Positions 1 to 13,754 of a DNA stretch of 64,000 nt are shown in pieces (positions within the stretch are counted from its first letter, which is position 1; the number at the start of each line of letters is the position of its first letter). This DNA is from Mycobacterium europaeum (GTDB lineage Bacteria > Actinomycetota > Actinomycetes > Mycobacteriales > Mycobacteriaceae), in the NCBI RefSeq assembly GCF_002102155.1, contig NZ_LQOU01000002.1, positions 1-64,000 on the forward strand, read 5' to 3'. The notes under the pieces are model-generated. The model searched no databases. It had not been told where the DNA came from and saw nothing but the letters and a program-made list of their open reading frames with translations. The position numbers were made by a program, and so were the translations under genes.

Positions 1-1
1 C

Positions 2-3000
2 AAGGCCGGGGCGGCCTACCTGCCCATCGACCCCGCACTGCCGCCAACACGCATCGAATTCATGCTCACCGACGCCATACCGGTCGCCGCCGTCACCACC
101 GCGGGCGTGCGGTCGCGGCTGGACGGGTCGGACATCGCCGTCATCGAATTCGACGACCCCGAACTGGCCACCCAATCCCGCTGCGCGCCAACGCTGCCCG
201 ACCCCGAGGACATCGCCTACGTCATCTACACCTCCGGAACCACCGGGGTCCCCAAGGGCGTGGCCGTCACCCACCACAACGTCACCCAGTTGCTGCAGTC
301 AGCCGACGACGAATTGAGGCTCGGGCGGGTGTGGTCGCAATCCCACTCGCTGGCCTTCGACTTCTCGGTGTGGGAGATCTTCGGGGCGCTGCTGCGCGGC
401 GCCCGGCTGGTGATCGTGCCCGACACCGTGGTCCGCTCACCAGAAGAACTGCACGCCACGCTGATTCGCGAACAGGTCGACGTCCTCAGCCACACCCCCT
501 CGGCGGTTGCGGCTTTGCCGCCGCACGGCCTGGACTCGATCGCGACACTGGTGATGGGCGGGGAGGCCTGCCCGCACGAGGTGGTCGACCGGTGGGCGCC
601 CGGGCGGGTGATGGTCAACCAGTACGGTCCGACCGAGACCACGATGTACGTGGCCATGACCGCGCCGCTGACCGCGGGAACCGGAGCACCGCCGATCGGG
701 TCACCGGTGCCCGGCGCGGCGTTGTTCGTGCTGGACACCTGGCTGCGGCCGGTCCCGGTCGGTGTGGTCGGTGAGTTGTACGTGGCCGGACGGGGCGTCG
801 CGTGCGGGTATGTCGGCCGGTCGGCGTTGACCTCTTCGCGTTTCGTGGCCTGCCCCTTCGGAGCGGCCGGGCAACGGATGTACCGCACCGGGGACCTGGT
901 GCGCTGGGGAGCCGACGGACAGCTGCAGTACCTGGGGCGGGCCGACGACCAGGTCAAGATCCGCGGCTACCGCATCGAGCTCGGCGAAATCCGCACGGCC
1001 CTAGCCGGTTTGGCGGGCGCCGGACAGACGGCGGTGGTCGTCCGCGAGGACCGCCCCGGCGACAAGCGCCTCGTTGCCTACACCACCGGCACCGCCGCAC
1101 CCGCCGACATCCGAAGCCGGCTCGCCGACCGGCTGCCCGCCTACATGGTCCCCGCCGCCGTCGTCGCGGTGGACGCGATCCCGTTGACGGTCAACGGCAA
1201 ACTGGACACTCGCGCCCTGCCCGCACCCGACTACCACAGCGCCGAGCAGTACCGCGCCCCCGGCGACGCCGTCGAGGAGATCCTGGCCGGCATCTACGCC
1301 CAGGTGCTCGGTGTCGAGCGAGTGGGGATCGACGACTCCTTCTTCGACCTGGGCGGGGACAGCATCTTGTCGATGCAGGTGGTGGCCCGCGCGCGGGCGG
1401 CCGGTGTTCTGTTCCGCCCGCGTGACATCTTTGTCGAACAGACGGTGGCGCGGCTGGCCCGGGTGGCCGGCGTGGCCGCCGACGAGGACGTGGCCGACGA
1501 TGGCACCGGCCCGGTGGTCGCGACACCGATCATGCACTGGCTGCAGCGGATTGACGGTCCGGTCGATCAGTTCAACCAGACGGTGGTGGTGCGGGCGCCC
1601 GCGGGCGTCACCCAGGACGACGTGGTGGTGCTGCTGCAGGCCCTGATCGACCGGCACCCCATGCTGCGGCTGTGCGTGGACGACGATGGCGCCGGCGGCT
1701 GGTCGCTGCGTGCGCCCGAGCCCGGCGCGGTTGACGCTCGCAGCTGCCTGCACGTCGTCGACGCGTTGTCCGAAGAGGCGGTGGTGGCCGCGCGATCGCG
1801 ATTGGACCCGGCCGCGGGGGTGATGCTGCGCGCGGTCTGGGCGGAGCCCACCGGGCGGTTGGCGTTGATCGTCCACCACCTGGCCGTCGACGGGGTGTCG
1901 TGGCGAATCCTGTTGGAAGACGTCAACATCGCCTGGGCACAGCAGCGCACCGGGCAACCGGTGGCGCTGCCGCCCGGCGGGACGTCGTTCGCCCGCTGGT
2001 CGGCGATGCTGGCCGAGTACGCCCGGCGCCCCGAGGTCGTCGACCGGGCCGGCGCCTGGCGCGAAGTGGCGAGCGCCCCGGCCCCGCTGCCGGCGGTACG
2101 CCCGGGCGTCGACACGTACGAGACGGCCGAACAGTTGTCGGTGTCGCTGGACGCCGACACCACGCGCATGTTGTTGGGGGCAGTGCCGGCGGCGTTTCAC
2201 GCCGGTGTCCAGGATATTTTGGTGGTCGCCCTCGGGTTGGCGATCAACGAATTCCTGGGCACCGGCGCGCCGCCTTATATCGACGTCGAGGCCCACGGCC
2301 GGCACGAAGACGTCGGCCCGCGCGTCGACCTGTCCCGCACCGTGGGCTGGTTCACCGCCAAATACCCGGTCGCGCTTCGGCTCGGCGCGCCGCACTGGCC
2401 GAAGGTCAAAGCGGGCGACCCCGAGCTGGGCGCGCTGATCAAGGACGCCAAGGAGCAGCTGCGTGCCCTGCCGGACGGGCTGACCTACGGGCTCTTGCGT
2501 TATCTCAATCCCGACGTCGGCCTGGACGATTCGGACCCGGTGATCGGATTCAACTACCTGGGACGGCTCGCGGGGACGGCCGAGCTGTCCGACGACTTGT
2601 GGCGCCTCGATCAGGACAGCCTGTCGTTGACCGCCGCGGCGGCGGCGCTGCCGATGCCGCTGGGGCACCCGCTGGAACTCAACGCCGGCGCCACGGACAC
2701 GGCGAACGGGCCACGCCTGCAGGCGAATTGGACCTGGGCGCCCTCGGCGCTGACCCGCGAACAGGTCGGCGGGCTCAGCCGGCTGTGGTGCGAAGCGCTG
2801 GCCGGCATCTGCGCGCACGTGCGCAACGGCGGGGGCGGCCTGACCCCGTCGGACATCGCCCCCGCCCGGCTGAGCCAGCAGCAGATCGACGCGCTGTGCC
2901 GGCAACAGCCTGTCGCCGACGTGTTGCCGCTGACCCCGCTGCAGCGGGGACTGCTCTTCCACGCCGGCACCGGACGAGACCCCGGCGACGACGTGTACGC

Positions 3001-6000
3001 GGTGCAGCTCGACATCACGGTGTGCGGCCCGCTCGACCCCCAGCGCCTGCGCGAGGCGGTCCGCACCGTGCTCATCCGGCACCCCAACCTGATGGCCCGG
3101 TTCTGCGAAGCGTTCGAGGAGCCGGTGCAGATCATCCCCGCCGAGCCCGCCGTGGCGTGGCGCTACCTCCAGCTCGACGCCGACGACCCCGACCCGGACG
3201 AGCGGGTCGCGCAGCTGTGCGCAGCCGAACGGGCCGCGGTGTGCGACCTGGCCGCCCGCCGGGCGTTCCGGACCGCGTTGGTCCGCACCGCGAAAGACCG
3301 GCACCGCTTCGTGTTGACCGTCCACCACGTCGTGATGGACGGATGGTCGCTGCCGATCGTGCTCCAGGAGATCTTCGCCGGCTATTACCGAGAGCGGTTG
3401 CCGGCGGCGGCGCCGTACCGCAGCTACCTCACCTGGCTGGCCGACCGCGACCTGGCGGCCGCGCGAGCGGCGTGGCGCCGGGTGCTCGACGGCTTCGACA
3501 CCCCGACGTTGGTCCGCCCCTCGGGCCGGGCGGGCCGGCGGGGCGTCGCCACCTTCGCAGTGCCGGCCGAAACCACGCGGGCCCTCGGCGGGCTGGCCCG
3601 CGCGTCGCACACCACCGTCAGCACCGTCCTGCAGGCCGCCTGGGCGCAGCTGCTGGCGTGGCTGACCGGCCAGGACGACGTGGTCTTCGGTGCCGTGGTC
3701 TCCGGCCGCCCCGCCGAGCTGCCCGGCGCCGAATCGATGGTGGGCTTGCTGATCAACACGGTCCCGGTGCGGGCCACGATCACCGCGGCGCAAACGGCCG
3801 CCGGTCTCCTCGACCAGTTGCGCCGCGCCCACAACCAGACGCTCGACCACGAGCACCTGGCGCTGCCCGAAATCCACCGCGCCACCGGCCACGACCAGTT
3901 GTTCGACACCCTGTTCGTGTACGAGAACTACCCGATCGACACCGCCGCGCTGGCCGGCGCCCACGAACTCACCGTCACCGAATTCACCAGCCGCGAGTTC
4001 AACCACTATCCGCTCTCGGTGCAGGCCGTGCCGGGCGACGAGCTGGGCCTGCGCGTCGAATTCGACACCGACGTCTTCGACGCGGCCGGCATCGAGACCC
4101 TGATCGCACGGTTCCGCCGGGTGTTGGTCGCGATGACCGCCGACCCCGACCGCCCGTTGTCGGCGATCGACGGCCTCGATGAGGCGGAGCACTCTCGCCT
4201 GGTCGCATGGGGCAACCGGGCGGCGCTCGCCGAGCCGGTGACCGGGCCGTCGATTCCGGAGCTGTTCGCCGCGCAGGTGGCCCGCGCCCCGGAGGCGGTG
4301 GCGCTGAGCTTCGAAGGCCGTTCCATGACGTATCGGGAGCTGGACGAGGCCGCGAACCGCGTGGCCCGCCTGCTCGCTGCCCACGGTGCCGCACCCGGAA
4401 CCTTTGTGGCGCTGCTCTTTTCGCGGTCCGCCGATGCCGTCGTCGCGATCCTGGCGGCACTCAAGACGGGGGCCGCCTACCTGCCGATCGATCCCGGCCT
4501 GCCGGCGGCGCGGATCGGGTTCATGATCGCCGACGCCGCGCCGATCGTCGCCGTCACCACCGCCGACCTGCGTGGGCGGCTCGACGGCTCCGGCGTGCCG
4601 GTCATCGACGTGCACCACCTACCGGTGGACACCGGCCCCGCCGCGGACTTGACCGCGCCGGCCCCCGACGACATCGCCTACCTCATCTACACATCCGGCA
4701 CCACGGGCGTCCCCAAGGGCGTCGCGGTCACGCACCACAACGTCACCCAGCTGATGACGTCGCTGCATGCGCCGCTGCCGGCCCCGGGCGTCTGGTCGCA
4801 CTCGCATTCACTGGCCTTCGACGTCTCCGTCCAGGAGATCTTCGGCGCGCTGCTGGGCGGCGGGCGCCTCGTCGTGGTGCCCGAATCGGTGGTCCGCGCA
4901 CCGGAAGAACTGCGCGCCTTGCTGATTCGTGAACGCGTCAGCGTCCTGAGTCAGACCCCGTCCGAGGCCGGCACCCTGTCGACCGAGGGCCTGGATGCCG
5001 TGGCCCTGGTGATCGGCGGTGAACCGTGCCCGCCCGAGCTGGTCGATCGGTGGGCGCCGGGCCGGGTGATGGTCAACGCCTACGGCCCCACCGAAACCAC
5101 CGTGGACGCGGCGCTCAGCGCGCCGCTGACCGCGGGGGCCGGAGCGCCCATCGGATCGCCGGTGTCCGGCGCCGCGTTCGTGGTGTTGGACCGGTCGCTG
5201 CGGCCGGTGCCGGCCGGGGTGGTCGGGGAGTTGTATGTGGCCGGCCGCGGTGTGGCGTGCGGTTATCTGGGCCGGTCCGGCTTGACGGCGTCGCGGTTCG
5301 TGGCCTGCCCGTTCGGTGGGACAGGGACCCGCATGTACCGCACCGGCGACCTGGTGCGCTGGGGCGCCGACGGGCGGCTGCGGTACCTGCGGCGCGCCGA
5401 CGATCAGGTCAAGATCCGCGGGCATCGCATCGAACTCGGCGAGATACGCGCCGCGCTGACCGCTTTCGAGGGCGTGCAGCAGGCGGCGGTGATCGCCCGC
5501 GAGGGCAGGCTGGTCGGCTACGTCACCGGAACCGTCGACCCGGCCGCGATCCGTACCGCGCTCGCCGAACGGTTGCCGGCCTACATGGTGCCCGCCGCGG
5601 TCGTCGTCTTGGACGCAATCCCGTTGACGCTCAACGGCAAACTCGACAAACGGGCGCTGCCGGCCCCGGAGTACCACGACGCCGAGTCCTACCGCGCCCC
5701 GGCGACGCCGATCGAGGGGATCCTCGCCGAGATCTACGCGCGCGTGCTGGGCTTGGCCCGGGTGGGGGTCGAGGAGTCGTTCTTCGACCTGGGCGGTGAT
5801 TCGCTGGCGGCCATGCGCCTGATCGCCGCCGCCAACGCGGCCTTGGACACCCACCTGTCGGTGCGTGCGGTGTTCGAGGCGCCCACCGTTCGCCGACTGG
5901 CGCCGCTGGTGGGACCGGGCGGAGACGGACCGGCGCGCGTGGTGGCCGGCGCGCGGCCCGCGGTGCTGCCCCTGTCCTTCGCGCAATCCCGGCTGTGGTT

Positions 6001-9000
6001 CATCGAACAGCTGCACGGGCCGTCGCCGCTCTACAACATGGCGGCGGCACTGCGGCTGCGCGGCCAACTGGACCGCGCCGCGTTGGGCGCGGCGCTGGCC
6101 GATGTGCTGGCCCGCCACGAAAGCCTGCGCACGGTGTTCGTCGCGGCCGAGGGCACGCCGCACCAGGTGGTGCTGCCGCCGGAGCGCGCCGACGCCGACT
6201 GGGACGTGGTCGACGCCACCGAATGGTCCGCGGCGCGGCTGGCGGAGGCCGTCCAGGCGAGCGCGGGGCGCCCATTCGACCTGGCCACCGAGATTCCCTT
6301 GCGGGCAACGCTGTTCACGATCGCCGAGGACGAACACGTCCTGGTGGCCGTCGTGCACCACATCGCCGCCGATGGCTGGTCGCTCACCCCGCTGGTGCGC
6401 GACCTCGGCGGGGCCTACGCCGGCCGGTGCGCGGGCCGGGCGCCGGGGTGGGCGCCGCTGGCGGTGCAATACGCCGACTACACCCTGTGGCAGCGCGGCC
6501 GGCTCGGCGATCTGGACGACCCGGACAGCCCGATCGCCGGGCAGCTGCGCTACTGGCAGGACGCGTTGGCCGGGATGCCCGAGCGCCTCGAGTTGCCCAC
6601 CGACCGGCCGTATCCGGTGGTCGCCGATCACCGCGGCGCCAGGGTGGACGTCGAGTGGCCCGCCGAGCTGCAGGACCGGGTGCGCGAGCTGGCGCGGGCG
6701 CACAACGCGACCAGTTTCATGGTGATCCAGGCCGCCCTGGCCGTGTTGCTCGCCAAGCTCACCGCGAGTTCCGATGTGGCCGTGGGCTTTCCGATCGCCG
6801 GGCGTCGCGATCCCGCGCTCGATGACGTGGTCGGCTTCTTCGTCAACACCGTGGTGTTGCGGGTCGAACTGGCCGGGGACCCGTGTATCGCCGAACTTCT
6901 GGCCCAGGTGCGCCGGCGCAGCCTGGCCGCCTACGAGCATCAGGACGTGCCCTTCGAGGTCCTCGTCGAACGGCTCAACCCCACCCGCAGCCTCGGGTAC
7001 CACCCGCTGGTTCAGGTGATGCTGGCCTGGCAGAACACCGAGCCCGCCGACCTGGCGTTGGGCGATCTGCAGGTCACCGCGCTGCCGGTGGACACCCGCA
7101 CGGCCCGCACCGATCTGTTGTTCTCGCTGGCCGAGCGCTGGACCGGTGACGGACGGCCCGCCGGGATCGGCGGGGCGGTGGAGTTCCGCACCGACGTCTT
7201 CGACACCGCCACCGTCGCAACGCTTGTCGCGCGGCTCCAGCGGGTGGTGGCGGCCATGACCGCCGACCCCGCCCGCCGGTTGTCGTCCATCGATGTGCTC
7301 GACGAGGCGGAGCACGCCCGCCTCGAGGTCATCGGCAACCACGCCGCGCTGAGCCGGCCCGAGCCGGCGGGCAGGTCGATCCCGGAAACGTTCGCCACCC
7401 AGGTGGAGCGCGCGCCGGACGCGGTGGCCATCACCTGCGGTGGCCGTTGCCTGACCTACCGGGAGGTCGACGACAAGGCGAATCGCCTGGCGCACCGGCT
7501 CCTCCAGCTCGGCGCGGGTCCGGGGGAGCGGGTCGCGCTGCTGATGCCCCGCTCGGCCGAGGCCGTCGTGGCGATCCTGGCGGTGCTGAAGACCGGGGCG
7601 GCGTACGTGCCGGTCGATCCGGGGCTGCCGGCCGCGCGGGTCGGCTTCGTCCTCGACGACGCCGCACCCGCCGCCGTGCTCACCACGGCCGGACTGCGGC
7701 CGCGCCTCGACGGCTGCGGCCTGCCCGTCGTCGACGCCCACGACGACGACGCCGCCCACCCCGCCGCGGCGCCACCGGCCCCGGCGCCCGACGACATCGC
7801 CTACGTCATCTACACGTCCGGCACCACCGGGACCCCCAAAGGCGTGGCGGTCACCCACCGCAACGTCATCCGGCTGCTGGAGTCCCTGGACGCCGAGTTG
7901 GAGCTGGGAACGGTGTGGACGCTGTGCCACTCCCTGGCCTTCGACTTCTCCGTGTGGGAGATGTTCGGCGCGCTGCTGCACGGGGGCCGCCTGGTGGTGG
8001 TGCCAGACTCCGTGGTCCGCTCACCGGACGACCTGCACGCCTTGCTGGTTCACGAACAGGTCAGCGTCCTCAGCCAGACGCCGTCGGCGTTCTACGCGCT
8101 GCAAACCGCCGATGCGCTGACGCCAGACCTCGGCCAACAACTCAAGCTGCAGACGCTGGTGTTCGGCGGCGAGGCGCTCGAAGCCGCGCGGCTGGCCACG
8201 TGGCTGGACAGCCATCCGGGACGGCCACGCATCATCAACATGTACGGAACCACCGAGACCACGGTGCACGCCTCGCTCCGCGAGATCGTCGTCGGTGACG
8301 TCGACGGCGACGCCAGCCCGATCGGAATTCCCCTGGCGCACCTCGCCTTCTTCGTGCTGGACGCCTGGTTGCGGCCGGTGCCGGCGGGGGTGGTCGGCGA
8401 GCTGTACGTGGCCGGCCGGGGGTTGGCGTGTGGCTACCTCGGACGGCCGGGCCTGACGGCGTCGCGGTTCGTGCCGTGCCCCTCGGGCGCGCCCGGGCTG
8501 CGCATGTACCGCACCGGCGACGTGGTGCGGTGGGGCGCCGACGGGCAGCTGCAATACCTCGGCCGCGCCGACGATCAGGTCAAGATCCGCGGCTATCGCA
8601 TCGAGCTCGGCGAAATCCGTTCGGCGCTAACCGGTTTGGACGGGGTGCGGCAGGCCACGGTGATCGCCCGCGAGGACCGTCCCGGAGACAGGCGGCTGGT
8701 GGGGTATGTGACCGGGCGGGCTGACCCGGCCGGCATCCGTGCTGCGCTCGCCGAGCGACTGCCCGCCTACATGGTGCCCGCCGCCATCGTCGTCGTGGAC
8801 GCGATCCCGTTGACCGTCAACGGCAAACTCGACACCCGGGCCCTGCCGGCGCCCGACTACGGCGACACCGGCCGCTACCGCGCCCCCGCCACCCCCACCG
8901 AGGAGATCCTGGCCGGCATCTACGCCCAGATCCTGGGCCTCGACCGGGTCGGCGTCGACGACTCGTTCTTCGATCTGGGCGGCGATTCGCTGGCGGCGAT

Positions 9001-12000
9001 GCGCCTGATCGCGGCCGTCAACACCGGCCTCAACGCCCACCTGGGGGTGCGGTCGCTGTTCGAGGCGCCCACCATTCACCGGTTGGCATCGCGCCTCGGC
9101 AAGGACGGCACGGGCCGCACCCCGTTGGTGGCGATCGAGCGGCCCGCGGTGATCCCGTTGTCCTTCGCCCAATCCCGATTGTGGTTCCTCGACCAGTTGC
9201 AGGGGCCCTCGGCGGTGTACAACATGGCGGCGGCGCTGCGGCTGGACGGGCGCCTGGATGCGGACGCGTTCCGAGCCGCACTGGACGACGTGGTGGCCCG
9301 CCACGAAAGCCTGCGCACGGTCTTCGTCGCCGCCGAGGGGACACCGCTACAGGTCGTGAAGACACCAGAGGAGGCCGACGTCGGATGCGATGTGGTCGAC
9401 GCCACCGGCTGGCCGCAGGACCGGTTGGCCGAGGCCGTCGAGGCGGTCGCCCACTACGCGTTCGACCTGAGAACTGAAATCCCTTTGCGGGCCTGGCTTT
9501 TCCGCACCGACGCGGAAGAGCACGTGCTGGTGACGGTGTTGCACCACATCGCCGCCGACGGCCTGTCGCTCACGCCGCTGGTGCGCGATCTCGGCGTGGC
9601 CTACGCCGGCCGGTGCGCGGGCAAAGCACCGAACTGGGCGCCGCCGGCCGTGCAGTACGCCGACTACGCGCTGTGGCAACGTTCCCATCTCGGCGACCCG
9701 GCCGACCCGGACAGTCCCATCGCCGGGCAGTTGCGGTTCTGGGAGCACACGCTGGCCGGGATGCCGGAGAGGCTGGCGCTGCCCACCGAGCGGCCCTATC
9801 CGCTGGTGGCCGATCACCGCGGGTCGACCGTGGGGGTGCGATGGTCGGCCGAGTTGCAGCAACGGGTGCGCGAGGCGGCGCGGGCGCACAACGCGACCAG
9901 TTTCATGGTCATCCAGGCGGCGCTGGCGGTGCTGTTGTCGACGCTGAGCGGAAGCAGCGAGGTCGCCGTCGGCTTCCCGATCGCCGGGCGCCGCGACCCG
10001 TGCCTCGACGACGTGGTGGGTTTCTTCGTCAACACCCTCGTGCTGCGGACGGATCTCGGCGGGGACCCGACCGTCGCGCAACTGCTGGCACAGGTCCGCG
10101 GGCGCAGCCTGGCCGCCTACGAACACCAGGACGTCCCCTTCGAGGTGCTGGTCGAGCGGCTGCACCCGACCCGCAGCCTGAGCCATCACCCGCTGGTGCA
10201 GGTGATGCTGGCCTGGCAGAACAACGACCAGACCGAGCTGAGTCTGGGTGACCTGCACGTCGCCCCGCTCCCGGTGGACAGCCACACCGCCCGCATGGAC
10301 CTGACGTTCTCACTGGCCGAGCACTTCGACGGCACCGGTGAGCCCGCCGGGATCGGTGGGCAGGTCGAGTTCCGCACCGACGTGTTCGACGCGGGCACCA
10401 TCGAAAAGCTGGTCCAACGCCTGCACCAGGTGGTGCTGGCCATCACCGCCGACCCCGGACGTCCGTTGTCGTCGATCGACGTGCTCGATGACGACGAGCG
10501 CGCCCGCCTCGACGAGTGGGGCAACCGCGCGGTCTCCAGCCGCCCGGTGACCTGGCCGTCGATCCTGGAGGTGTTCGCCACGCACGTCGCCCGCGCCCCG
10601 GAGGCGGTGGCCGTCAGCTGCGGGGACCGCTCGATGACCTACCGGGAGCTCGACCTGGCCGCAAACCGGTTGGCGCACTTGCTCGTTGACCGCGGGGCCG
10701 GACCGGGCGAATGCGTGGCACTGCTCGCGGACCGCTCGGCCGAGGCCGTAGTGGCGATCCTGGCGGTGCTCAAGACCGGGGCGGCCTACCTGCCGATCGA
10801 CCCGGGGCTGCCCGAGGCGCGGATCGACTTCCTGCTCGCCGACGCCGCACCGGTCGCCGCGCTGACGACCGCCGGTCTGCGGGCGCGGCTGGACGGTTTC
10901 GAACGCCCGGTCGTCGACGTCGACGATCCCGCCCTGCCCGCCCAGCCCGGCGGCGCGCCGCCGGCGGCGCCGGCGGCCGACGACCTCGCCTACATCATCT
11001 ACACGTCCGGGACCACCGGGACTCCGAAAGGCGTTGCAGTCACGCACCGTAACGTCACGCAGTTGTTCGCCCCGCTCGACGCGCCCCTGCCGGCGGGCGG
11101 GGTGTGGTCGCAGAGCCATTCGCTGGTCTTCGACGTGTCGGTCTGGGAGATCTTCGGGGCGCTGTTGCACGGCGGGCGGGTGCTGGTGGTGCCCGACGCC
11201 ACGGCCCGCTCCCCGCAAGACCTGCACGCCCTGCTGACCGCCGAAAACGTCGGCGTGCTCACCCAGACGCCGTCGGAGGCGGGAATGCTGTCTCCCGAGG
11301 GTCTGGACTCGGCCGCCTTGGTGGTGGCCGGCGAGGCCTGTCCGGAAGAAGTGGTGGACCGGTGGGCGCCGGGGCGGACCATGCTCAACGTCTATGGCCC
11401 CACCGAGACCACGATGTGTGTGGCGATCAGCGCGCCGCTGGTGCCCGAGTCGGGAACCCCGCCCATCGGTTCACCCGTGCCGGGGGCCGCGCTGTTCGTG
11501 CTCGACGGGCGGCTGCGGCCGGCGCCGACCGGCGTGATCGGTGAGCTCTATGTGACCGGGGCGGGCCTGACGTACGGATACGTGCGCCGAGGCGGTCTGA
11601 CCGCGTCGCGGTTCGTCGCGTGCCCGTTCGGGGTGCCCGGACAGCGCATGTATCGCACCGGGGATCTGGTCTGCTGGGGCGCCGACGGGCAACTGAAGTA
11701 CGTGGGCCGCGCCGACGACCAGGTCAAAATCCGTGGGCACCGCGTCGAACTCGGGGAGGTCCGCGCCGCCCTGGCCGCCCTGGACGGCGTCGGGCAGGCG
11801 GCGGTGATCGCCCGCGAAGACCGTCCCGGCGACAGGCGGCTGGTGGGATACGTGACCGGGCCCGCCGACCCGGCCGGGCTGCGCGCGGCGCTGGCCGACC
11901 GGCTACCCGCCTACCTGGTCCCCGCCGCGGTGGTGGCGGTCGACGCGCTGCCGTTGACGGTCAACGGCAAACTCGACACCCGGGCGTTGCCCGCCCCGCA

Positions 12001-13624
12001 ATACACCGATCGTGACCGCTACCGGCCGCCGGCCACACCGATCGAGGAGACTCTGGCCGACATCTATGCCCAGGTCCTGGGCGTGGAGCGGGTGGGCGTC
12101 GAGGAGTCGTTCTTCGACCTCGGCGGCGATTCACTGTCGGCCATGCGCCTGATTGCGGCGATCCACACCACCCTGGGCATCCAGCTGCCCGTGCGCGCAG
12201 TCTTCGACGCCCCGTCGGTGCGCAGCCTGAGCCAGCAATTGGACCGGCACGCACAGGATTTCGGGGCCGAACGCACGCCCGGCCCCGGCTTCGCGTCGGT
12301 GCACGGTCGCGACGCCACCGAGATCTACGCGAGTGATCTGAAGCTGGAGAAGTTCATCGATGCCGCGACGCTGGGGACCGCGCCGGCGTTGCCGGGGCCG
12401 AGTTCGCAGGTGCGCACGGTGTTGTTGACCGGGGCGACCGGTTTCCTGGGGCGTTATCTGGTGTTGCAGTGGCTCGAGCAGCTGGAGTTGGTGGACGGCA
12501 GGCTGATCTGTCTGGTGCGGGCGGGCTCGGACGAGGAGGCCCGTCAGCGGCTGGAGAAGACCTTCGACAGCGGTGATCCGAAGTTGTTGCGGTATTTCCA
12601 GGATCTGGCCGCCGATCACTTGGAGGTGATCGCGGGGGACAAGGGCGCGGCGAATCTTGGCCTGGACGAGCGGACGTGGCAGCGGTTGGCCGACACTGTC
12701 GACCTGATCGTGGACTCGGCGGCTCTGGTCAACGGTGTGTTGCCCTACAGCGAGCTGTTCGGGCCGAACGTCGCGGGCACCGCCGAGCTGATCCGGGTGG
12801 CGTTGACCACCAAACTCAAGCCCTACACGTACGTTTCGACCGCCAACGTCGGGGACGGGGTGGAGCCGGCGGCGTTCACCGAGGACGCCGACATCCGGGT
12901 CATCAGCCCCACCCGGACCCTCGACGGCGGGTATTCCAACGGCTACGGCAACAGCAAGTGGGCCGGCGAGGTGCTGCTGCGCGAGGCGCACGACCTGTGC
13001 GGCCTGCCGGTCTCGGTGTTCCGCTGCGACCTTCTGCTGGCCGGTGTCAGCTATGCGGGGCAGCTCAACCTGTCGGACGTGTTCACCCGGATGGTGTTGA
13101 GCCTGGCGGCGACCGGTGTGGCGCCGCGCTCGTTCTACCAGCTGGACGCCGAGGGCAATCGACAGCGTGCGCATTTCGATGCGCTGCCGGTGGAGTTCGT
13201 CGCCGAGGCGGTTACCACGCTGGGTGCCCAGGTGATGGACGGGTTCGAGACCTATCACGTGATGAACCCGCACGACGACGGTGTCGGCATCGACGAGTAC
13301 GTGGACTGGCTGATCGAGGCGGGCTATCCGATCGAACGGATCGACGACTTCGGCGAGTGGCTGCAGCGGTTCGAGGCCGCCCTGCGCGAACTGCCGGAAC
13401 AGCAGCGCCAGCACTCGGTGTTCCCGCTGTTGCAGTCGGCCGGCACCGAGCTGGTCGAGCCCGGTGCGCCGGCGCGCGGGTCGCTCGCCCCGACCGACCG
13501 GTTCCGCGCCGCGGTGCAGGAAGCCAAGATCGGCGCCGACGGCGACGATCCGGACATCCCGCACGTCACGGCGCCGGTGATCGTCAAGTACGTCACCGAC
13601 CTGCAACTGCTCGGCCTGCTGTAA
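2..13624 (+). CDS. Non-ribosomal peptide synthetase, 3' part, with terminal reductase domain (partial)
   Basis: The gene enters from the left edge already inside an adenylation domain (frame set by base 2) and ends at TAA 13622-13624. Domain order from motifs: A1; PCP1 (phosphopantetheine Ser codon 1361); epimerase E1 (about 1515-2880, [10 protein letters not shown] and RTVGWFT); C2 (about 2895-4190, HHVVMDG); A2; PCP2 (Ser 5801); C3 (about 5960-7290, HHIAADG); A3; PCP3 (Ser 8987); C4 (about 9145-10470); A4; PCP4 (Ser 12131); reductase R (about 12410-13620, GATGFLGRY, then YGNSK). The R domain resembles that of carboxylic acid reductases, so the peptide should be released as an aldehyde or alcohol with NAD(P)H. 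Only the first visible module has an epimerase, so the chain would be D-X followed by three L residues, the last reduced. C2 has the style of a domain that follows an epimerase; C3 and C4 look like L-to-L domains. The number of upstream modules is unknown. It is probably a cell-envelope lipopeptide synthetase. Confidence 0.95.
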   Translation, partial: KAGAAYLPIDPALPPTRIEFMLTDAIPVAAVTTAGVRSRLDGSDIAVIEFDDPELATQSRCAPTLPDPEDIAYVIYTSGTTGVPKGVAVTHHNVTQLLQSADDELRLGRVWSQSHSLAFDFSVWEIFGALLRGARLVIVPDTVVRSPEELHATLIREQVDVLSHTPSAVAALPPHGLDSIATLVMGGEACPHEVVDRWAPGRVMVNQYGPTETTMYVAMTAPLTAGTGAPPIGSPVPGAALFVLDTWLRPVPVGVVGELYVAGRGVACGYVGRSALTSSRFVACPFGAAGQRMYRTGDLVRWGADGQLQYLGRADDQVKIRGYRIELGEIRTALAGLAGAGQTAVVVREDRPGDKRLVAYTTGTAAPADIRSRLADRLPAYMVPAAVVAVDAIPLTVNGKLDTRALPAPDYHSAEQYRAPGDAVEEILAGIYAQVLGVERVGIDDSFFDLGGDSILSMQVVARARAAGVLFRPRDIFVEQTVARLARVAGVAADEDVADDGTGPVVATPIMHWLQRIDGPVDQFNQTVVVRAPAGVTQDDVVVLLQALIDRHPMLRLCVDDDGAGGWSLRAPEPGAVDARSCLHVVDALSEEAVVAARSRLDPAAGVMLRAVWAEPTGRLALIVHHLAVDGVSWRILLEDVNIAWAQQRTGQPVALPPGGTSFARWSAMLAEYARRPEVVDRAGAWREVASAPAPLPAVRPGVDTYETAEQLSVSLDADTTRMLLGAVPAAFHAGVQDILVVALGLAINEFLGTGAPPYIDVEAHGRHEDVGPRVDLSRTVGWFTAKYPVALRLGAPHWPKVKAGDPELGALIKDAKEQLRALPDGLTYGLLRYLNPDVGLDDSDPVIGFNYLGRLAGTAELSDDLWRLDQDSLSLTAAAAALPMPLGHPLELNAGATDTANGPRLQANWTWAPSALTREQVGGLSRLWCEALAGICAHVRNGGGGLTPSDIAPARLSQQQIDALCRQQPVADVLPLTPLQRGLLFHAGTGRDPGDDVYAVQLDITVCGPLDPQRLREAVRTVLIRHPNLMARFCEAFEEPVQIIPAEPAVAWRYLQLDADDPDPDERVAQLCAAERAAVCDLAARRAFRTALVRTAKDRHRFVLTVHHVVMDGWSLPIVLQEIFAGYYRERLPAAAPYRSYLTWLADRDLAAARAAWRRVLDGFDTPTLVRPSGRAGRRGVATFAVPAETTRALGGLARASHTTVSTVLQAAWAQLLAWLTGQDDVVFGAVVSGRPAELPGAESMVGLLINTVPVRATITAAQTAAGLLDQLRRAHNQTLDHEHLALPEIHRATGHDQLFDTLFVYENYPIDTAALAGAHELTVTEFTSREFNHYPLSVQAVPGDELGLRVEFDTDVFDAAGIETLIARFRRVLVAMTADPDRPLSAIDGLDEAEHSRLVAWGNRAALAEPVTGPSIPELFAAQVARAPEAVALSFEGRSMTYRELDEAANRVARLLAAHGAAPGTFVALLFSRSADAVVAILAALKTGAAYLPIDPGLPAARIGFMIADAAPIVAVTTADLRGRLDGSGVPVIDVHHLPVDTGPAADLTAPAPDDIAYLIYTSGTTGVPKGVAVTHHNVTQLMTSLHAPLPAPGVWSHSHSLAFDVSVQEIFGALLGGGRLVVVPESVVRAPEELRALLIRERVSVLSQTPSEAGTLSTEGLDAVALVIGGEPCPPELVDRWAPGRVMVNAYGPTETTVDAALSAPLTAGAGAPIGSPVSGAAFVVLDRSLRPVPAGVVGELYVAGRGVACGYLGRSGLTASRFVACPFGGTGTRMYRTGDLVRWGADGRLRYLRRADDQVKIRGHRIELGEIRAALTAFEGVQQAAVIAREGRLVGYVTGTVDPAAIRTALAERLPAYMVPAAVVVLDAIPLTLNGKLDKRALPAPEYHDAESYRAPATPIEGILAEIYARVLGLARVGVEESFFDLGGDSLAAMRLIAAANAALDTHLSVRAVFEAPTVRRLAPLVGPGGDGPARVVAGARPAVLPLSFAQSRLWFIEQLHGPSPLYNMAAALRLRGQLDRAALGAALADVLARHESLRTVFVAAEGTPHQVVLPPERADADWDVVDATEWSAARLAEAVQASAGRPFDLATEIPLRATLFTIAEDEHVLVAVVHHIAADGWSLTPLVRDLGGAYAGRCAGRAPGWAPLAVQYADYTLWQRGRLGDLDDPDSPIAGQLRYWQDALAGMPERLELPTDRPYPVVADHRGARVDVEWPAELQDRVRELARAHNATSFMVIQAALAVLLAKLTASSDVAVGFPIAGRRDPALDDVVGFFVNTVVLRVELAGDPCIAELLAQVRRRSLAAYEHQDVPFEVLVERLNPTRSLGYHPLVQVMLAWQNTEPADLALGDLQVTALPVDTRTARTDLLFSLAERWTGDGRPAGIGGAVEFRTDVFDTATVATLVARLQRVVAAMTADPARRLSSIDVLDEAEHARLEVIGNHAALSRPEPAGRSIPETFATQVERAPDAVAITCGGRCLTYREVDDKANRLAHRLLQLGAGPGERVALLMPRSAEAVVAILAVLKTGAAYVPVDPGLPAARVGFVLDDAAPAAVLTTAGLRPRLDGCGLPVVDAHDDDAAHPAAAPPAPAPDDIAYVIYTSGTTGTPKGVAVTHRNVIRLLESLDAELELGTVWTLCHSLAFDFSVWEMFGALLHGGRLVVVPDSVVRSPDDLHALLVHEQVSVLSQTPSAFYALQTADALTPDLGQQLKLQTLVFGGEALEAARLATWLDSHPGRPRIINMYGTTETTVHASLREIVVGDVDGDASPIGIPLAHLAFFVLDAWLRPVPAGVVGELYVAGRGLACGYLGRPGLTASRFVPCPSGAPGLRMYRTGDVVRWGADGQLQYLGRADDQVKIRGYRIELGEIRSALTGLDGVRQATVIAREDRPGDRRLVGYVTGRADPAGIRAALAERLPAYMVPAAIVVVDAIPLTVNGKLDTRALPAPDYGDTGRYRAPATPTEEILAGIYAQILGLDRVGVDDSFFDLGGDSLAAMRLIAAVNTGLNAHLGVRSLFEAPTIHRLASRLGKDGTGRTPLVAIERPAVIPLSFAQSRLWFLDQLQGPSAVYNMAAALRLDGRLDADAFRAALDDVVARHESLRTVFVAAEGTPLQVVKTPEEADVGCDVVDATGWPQDRLAEAVEAVAHYAFDLRTEIPLRAWLFRTDAEEHVLVTVLHHIAADGLSLTPLVRDLGVAYAGRCAGKAPNWAPPAVQYADYALWQRSHLGDPADPDSPIAGQLRFWEHTLAGMPERLALPTERPYPLVADHRGSTVGVRWSAELQQRVREAARAHNATSFMVIQAALAVLLSTLSGSSEVAVGFPIAGRRDPCLDDVVGFFVNTLVLRTDLGGDPTVAQLLAQVRGRSLAAYEHQDVPFEVLVERLHPTRSLSHHPLVQVMLAWQNNDQTELSLGDLHVAPLPVDSHTARMDLTFSLAEHFDGTGEPAGIGGQVEFRTDVFDAGTIEKLVQRLHQVVLAITADPGRPLSSIDVLDDDERARLDEWGNRAVSSRPVTWPSILEVFATHVARAPEAVAVSCGDRSMTYRELDLAANRLAHLLVDRGAGPGECVALLADRSAEAVVAILAVLKTGAAYLPIDPGLPEARIDFLLADAAPVAALTTAGLRARLDGFERPVVDVDDPALPAQPGGAPPAAPAADDLAYIIYTSGTTGTPKGVAVTHRNVTQLFAPLDAPLPAGGVWSQSHSLVFDVSVWEIFGALLHGGRVLVVPDATARSPQDLHALLTAENVGVLTQTPSEAGMLSPEGLDSAALVVAGEACPEEVVDRWAPGRTMLNVYGPTETTMCVAISAPLVPESGTPPIGSPVPGAALFVLDGRLRPAPTGVIGELYVTGAGLTYGYVRRGGLTASRFVACPFGVPGQRMYRTGDLVCWGADGQLKYVGRADDQVKIRGHRVELGEVRAALAALDGVGQAAVIAREDRPGDRRLVGYVTGPADPAGLRAALADRLPAYLVPAAVVAVDALPLTVNGKLDTRALPAPQYTDRDRYRPPATPIEETLADIYAQVLGVERVGVEESFFDLGGDSLSAMRLIAAIHTTLGIQLPVRAVFDAPSVRSLSQQLDRHAQDFGAERTPGPGFASVHGRDATEIYASDLKLEKFIDAATLGTAPALPGPSSQVRTVLLTGATGFLGRYLVLQWLEQLELVDGRLICLVRAGSDEEARQRLEKTFDSGDPKLLRYFQDLAADHLEVIAGDKGAANLGLDERTWQRLADTVDLIVDSAALVNGVLPYSELFGPNVAGTAELIRVALTTKLKPYTYVSTANVGDGVEPAAFTEDADIRVISPTRTLDGGYSNGYGNSKWAGEVLLREAHDLCGLPVSVFRCDLLLAGVSYAGQLNLSDVFTRMVLSLAATGVAPRSFYQLDAEGNRQRAHFDALPVEFVAEAVTTLGAQVMDGFETYHVMNPHDDGVGIDEYVDWLIEAGYPIERIDDFGEWLQRFEAALRELPEQQRQHSVFPLLQSAGTELVEPGAPARGSLAPTDRFRAAVQEAKIGADGDDPDIPHVTAPVIVKYVTDLQLLGLL

Positions 13625-13754
13625 AGCACTGAGCGGCAGCAGGTTTCACGCGGACCGAACGCAATGCCCGGCATTTCGGCCACGTCGGCGCAAACCCTGA
13701 CTACCATGACCGGTGATCGTGACGGTGTCCCGCCAGCACACGAAAGCGCTCACC

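Noticed and set aside
1001..4618. Long antisense frame of 1205 codons inside the peptide synthetase
   Set aside because: High-G+C codon bias leaves the opposite strand open; it has His/Gly/Arg-rich sequence without domains and covers several catalytic motifs of the real gene.
2..13624. Mycobactin (mbt) or glycopeptidolipid synthetase
   Set aside because: There are no salicylate, cyclisation or lysine-type modules for mycobactin, and the epimerase pattern does not fit the glycopeptidolipid tetrapeptide.
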